Below the pieces are notes generated by a model, which worked only from the letters and a program-made list of their open reading frames with translations, had not been told where the DNA came from and ran no database searches. Shown in pieces: positions 5,978 to 8,299 of a DNA stretch of 8,299 bases. Location: contig JAIRTF010000247.1 of the NCBI GenBank assembly GCA_031255075.1, forward strand, positions 1 through 8,299. The letters run 5' to 3'. The position numbers were made by a program, and so were the translations under genes. The DNA comes from Bifidobacteriaceae bacterium (GTDB lineage Bacteria; Actinomycetota; Actinomycetes; Actinomycetales; WQXJ01). Numbering within the stretch: the first letter of the stretch is position 1; each line of letters opens with the position of its first letter.

Positions 5978-8153
5978 GGACCGGGATTTGTTCCGTGACA
6001 TGCGGCAGCAGATGCGGCCCAGCCCAGAGCTGTTGGCTCGGCTGGATCAACGTCTGGCCGGGGAGCAGCCGCTGGCTGGGGCAGACGGCCAAGCTGCGGC
6101 GCCTGCCTTGCGGCCTCCGCCGCCGCCAGCCGCCCAACGGGGCGGCGCCTTGCCGCCGCCACCGCGTGGCCCGAGAGCCCCCGCCAACTCTGGCCGGCCT
6201 CCGCGCGGGCCGGGCGCACCGGCCCGGTCAAAGCGGTTGAAGCGTCAGTTGTTGCCGGTCTTGGCCGGTTTGGCGGTTGTGGCCACCGGAGCCACCTTCG
6301 CCATTGCCGCCTTGGGCCGTGACAGTAACGTAGCCGGCGGAGGATCCGCGGCGCCGGGCTTGGACGGCCCGACTGCCTCTGTTCCGGGCAGCTATGAGGA
6401 TCTGTATGACGTGGTCTCGAATGTGCTCAGCACGGCCCAATACGCCTATCGTGAGGAAGCCGCCACCGGGGATGCTGTATTCGATGGGGCCAGTGGGTCA
6501 GGCGAGCCTTCATCGTTGACCAACACCCAGGTCCGGGGCATCGATGAAGCAGACGCCATCAAGACCGATGGCAAGCACATCTTCGCTGCCGCCGGTTTCG
6601 ACATCTCGGTGTTTGAGGTGGCCGGAGCCGCCACCAAACCTCTGGCCAAGCTGACCGTCGGTTCGTCATTTGGAGACACAGATCAGGGCACGTCTCAGGC
6701 TTTCCCGATCCAAGAACTGATGCTGGTGGGCGACCGGCTGGTCGTGATCCAGTACGGCACTTTCGATCCGGCGGCCGCCGCGGGCAAGTCCGGCCACTCA
6801 TCATCGAGGGATGACTTGTCAGTCAGCACCGGCGACATGGTGACGGTGGCCAAGATTTACGATGTGTCGGCCCCCGCCAACCCGACCTTCTTGACTAAGT
6901 TCGCTCAAAGTGGCACCTATTTGTCTTCCCGGCTGAGCGACGGCCAGTTCTATCTGATCTCCAATCATTGCCTGTGGAATGCCGAAAGTCTGGACGCGGA
7001 AGAGCCGCTCACCTTCGCGCCGTATCTGGTTGACAGCGGCGCGGCCCGGCCTCTGGCTAGGGAAGACATTCGGTTCTCACCTTCGGTGGCGGACACCTGC
7101 TACACGGTGATCACGTCCTTGGACGTGGCCCGGTCACAGCGGATAGCCGAACAGTCGGTTCTGGGTGCCTCGGGAACCATCTACATGTCGCAAGACAACC
7201 TCTACCTGGCTTCCTACGCCTATGTCGACCAGCTGACGGACGGCCATACGAAGAAGTTGCCGGCTGATGTCGCATCGGCCGCCGGTGTTGACACCGGTTA
7301 TGACTGGCCCTGGCTGCAAATAGTCAGGGTTGGGCTGAACGATGGCCAGCTGGTGACCGGCGAATCGACCATCTTGCCCGGTTCCCTGCACAACCAGTTC
7401 TCATTGGACGAATACCAAGGGCACCTGCGGGTGGTGGCAGATGTGTTCGACTGGACTTCAGGCCCGGCTTCCGGCCGTCACACCTCGCTATATGTCCTGA
7501 CGGACGGTTTGGAACTGGTCGGATCGGTTCCATCCCTGATTGAGGATGAAACCGTCCAATCGGTTCGCTTCATCGGTGACGTGGGCTATGTGGTCACCTT
7601 CGAGGTGACTGATCCGCTGTTCGCCGTGGACCTGAAGAACCCCGCCAAGCCGCGGGTGATGAGCGAGTTGGAACTGCCAGGTTTCAGCAGCTATCTTCAC
7701 CCTTGGGCTGATGGTCTGCTGCTCGGATTGGGCTTCAGCGGCGATGAGTTTGGCCTGACCCAGGGCGCCAAGGTGTCGATGTTTGATGTTTCGGATCCGT
7801 TCGCTGTGACGGAAGCCGCCAATCTGACCGTGCCGGGTGGCCTGCTGGAAGCCGCCTACAGCCACAAAGCCGTCCTGGTTGATTCGCCCAGTGGGTTGAT
7901 CGGGTTCGCCACTTCGCAGGCCGGCGGAGTTGGTCCCTACGGGCAAGACGTGGTCTTTGAGGTCATTGAGTATTCGGCTGATGGTTTCAAGATTGCCGCC
8001 AGCTTGCCGCAGGAGCTTGCGCCCCTGGACGGCAGGTATTCGGGTAACACTTTCCGGGGTTACGTGGTTGATGGCTACCTGTACGTCTGCTCCGTTACCG
8101 GCGTTAACGTCTATTCACTGGCGGACAACTTCGCCCAGGTCGCCTCAGTTTGA
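5970..8153 (+). CDS. Membrane-anchored beta-propeller protein, predicted anti-sigma factor/sensor
   Basis: This 727-residue protein has four parts. Residues 1-32 are a short helical, charged segment (with MRPSPELLARLDQRLAG). Residues 33-85 are a Pro/Ala/Gly-rich linker. Residues 94-115 are one hydrophobic helix preceded by RSKRLKR, so the N-terminus should be cytoplasmic. Residues 116-727 lie outside the membrane. The outer part carries the hallmarks of the secreted beta-propeller family I know as Pfam Beta_propel (PF09826): QVRGIDEADAIKTDGKHIF (187-205), GTIYMSQDNLYLASYAY, LHNQFSLDEYQGHLRVVA, VRFIGDVGYVVTFEVTDPLF and LPGFSSYLHPWADGLLLGLG. Three cysteines (334, 377, 707) lie outside the membrane. 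The ligand is unknown. Overlap with the sigma gene and the single-helix topology suggest an anti-sigma role for the N-terminal part, although no standard zinc-binding anti-sigma motif (HxxxCxxC) is present. A membrane-bound or shed propeller with no regulatory role is the alternative. Confidence 0.88.
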   Translation: MTEDRDLFRDMRQQMRPSPELLARLDQRLAGEQPLAGADGQAAAPALRPPPPPAAQRGGALPPPPRGPRAPANSGRPPRGPGAPARSKRLKRQLLPVLAGLAVVATGATFAIAALGRDSNVAGGGSAAPGLDGPTASVPGSYEDLYDVVSNVLSTAQYAYREEAATGDAVFDGASGSGEPSSLTNTQVRGIDEADAIKTDGKHIFAAAGFDISVFEVAGAATKPLAKLTVGSSFGDTDQGTSQAFPIQELMLVGDRLVVIQYGTFDPAAAAGKSGHSSSRDDLSVSTGDMVTVAKIYDVSAPANPTFLTKFAQSGTYLSSRLSDGQFYLISNHCLWNAESLDAEEPLTFAPYLVDSGAARPLAREDIRFSPSVADTCYTVITSLDVARSQRIAEQSVLGASGTIYMSQDNLYLASYAYVDQLTDGHTKKLPADVASAAGVDTGYDWPWLQIVRVGLNDGQLVTGESTILPGSLHNQFSLDEYQGHLRVVADVFDWTSGPASGRHTSLYVLTDGLELVGSVPSLIEDETVQSVRFIGDVGYVVTFEVTDPLFAVDLKNPAKPRVMSELELPGFSSYLHPWADGLLLGLGFSGDEFGLTQGAKVSMFDVSDPFAVTEAANLTVPGGLLEAAYSHKAVLVDSPSGLIGFATSQAGGVGPYGQDVVFEVIEYSADGFKIAASLPQELAPLDGRYSGNTFRGYVVDGYLYVCSVTGVNVYSLADNFAQVASV

Positions 8154-8159
8154 CCGTCC

Positions 8160-8209
8160 CAGACCGGCGGACACCGCCATAGGTTGGTCTGAGACCGCAA
8201 GCCTGTGGC
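8160..8209 (+). terminator. Overlapping hairpins after the beta-propeller gene, possible terminator
   Basis: Two competing structures can be drawn. In the first, CAGACC (8160-8165) pairs with GGTCTG (8186-8191) around an inner GGCGG-ACA-CCGCC stem (8166-8178). In the second, GCCATAGG (8176-8183) pairs with CCTGTGGC (8202-8209), with one G-U pair, around an inner GGT/ACC stem. They share bases and exclude one another. No T-run follows. Their position just after the stop at 8153 makes termination the simplest explanation. Confidence 0.4.
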
Positions 8210-8233
8210 CCCGCCAAAGCTCTGTCTGGGTTG

Positions 8234-8299
8234 CTAAATGGCTGGTGTCTGAGCCAACTTGTCCTTGTGCCGCCGGATCCAAGCCGAACGGCGGATCTC
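8234..8299 (-). CDS. Possible C-terminal end of a minus-strand gene entering from the right edge
   Basis: On the minus strand, 21 codons run from the right edge to a TAG at 8236-8234 and translate to a charged, helix-like tail containing RRSAWIRRHKDKLAQ. This looks like a plausible protein C-terminus converging on the sigma/beta-propeller operon. It is too short to assign a function, and the other two minus-strand frames are also open here, so it may be spurious. Confidence 0.3.
   Translation of the reverse strand, partial: EIRRSAWIRRHKDKLAQTPAI

Noticed and set aside
1..8299. CRISPR arrays, tRNA or rRNA genes, insertion sequences
   Set aside because: I found no spaced repeats, cloverleaf-like sequences, rRNA segments, transposase motifs or terminal inverted repeats.

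Overview
The window reads as chromosomal DNA of a high-G+C actinobacterium, probably of the Micrococcales/Actinomycetales type. Evidence: codons end mostly in G or C; an NdgR/AreB-type IclR regulator lies divergent from leuCD, a classic actinobacterial arrangement; and a MurA of the Micrococcales type directly follows leuD. The genus cannot be named from this sequence.

Layout. (1) Positions 1-239, minus strand: the first 79 codons of a gene leaving the left edge, tentatively a Rossmann NAD(P)-binding epimerase/dehydratase-like protein. (2) Positions 240-983: a weakly coding zone with one protein-like but unrecognised plus-strand reading frame (502-906) that has no convincing start and may be a gene remnant. 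(3) Positions 984-1724, minus: ndgR, an IclR regulator. (4) Positions 1725-1808: an 84-bp divergent regulatory region with an 11-bp-arm inverted repeat, a good candidate NdgR operator. (5) Positions 1809-5181, plus: leuC, leuD and murA in tight succession, followed by a GC-rich hairpin. (6) Positions 5336-8153, plus: a two-gene operon of an ECF-type sigma factor and a 727-residue membrane-anchored beta-propeller protein, with an 8-nt overlap. (7) Positions 8154-8299: overlapping hairpins and, possibly, the last codons of a minus-strand gene entering from the right.

How they work together. LeuC and LeuD form isopropylmalate isomerase, the second step of leucine synthesis, presumably controlled by NdgR from the shared intergenic region. 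MurA, the first committed enzyme of peptidoglycan synthesis, starts 3 nt after leuD and is probably cotranscribed. The sigma/beta-propeller pair is the most interesting part. The large protein has a short cytoplasmic N-terminus, a proline-rich linker, one membrane helix and an outward-facing propeller. With the overlapping sigma gene, this suggests a signal-transduction pair in which the propeller protein acts as sensor and anti-sigma factor. That role is inferred from architecture and gene order, not demonstrated.
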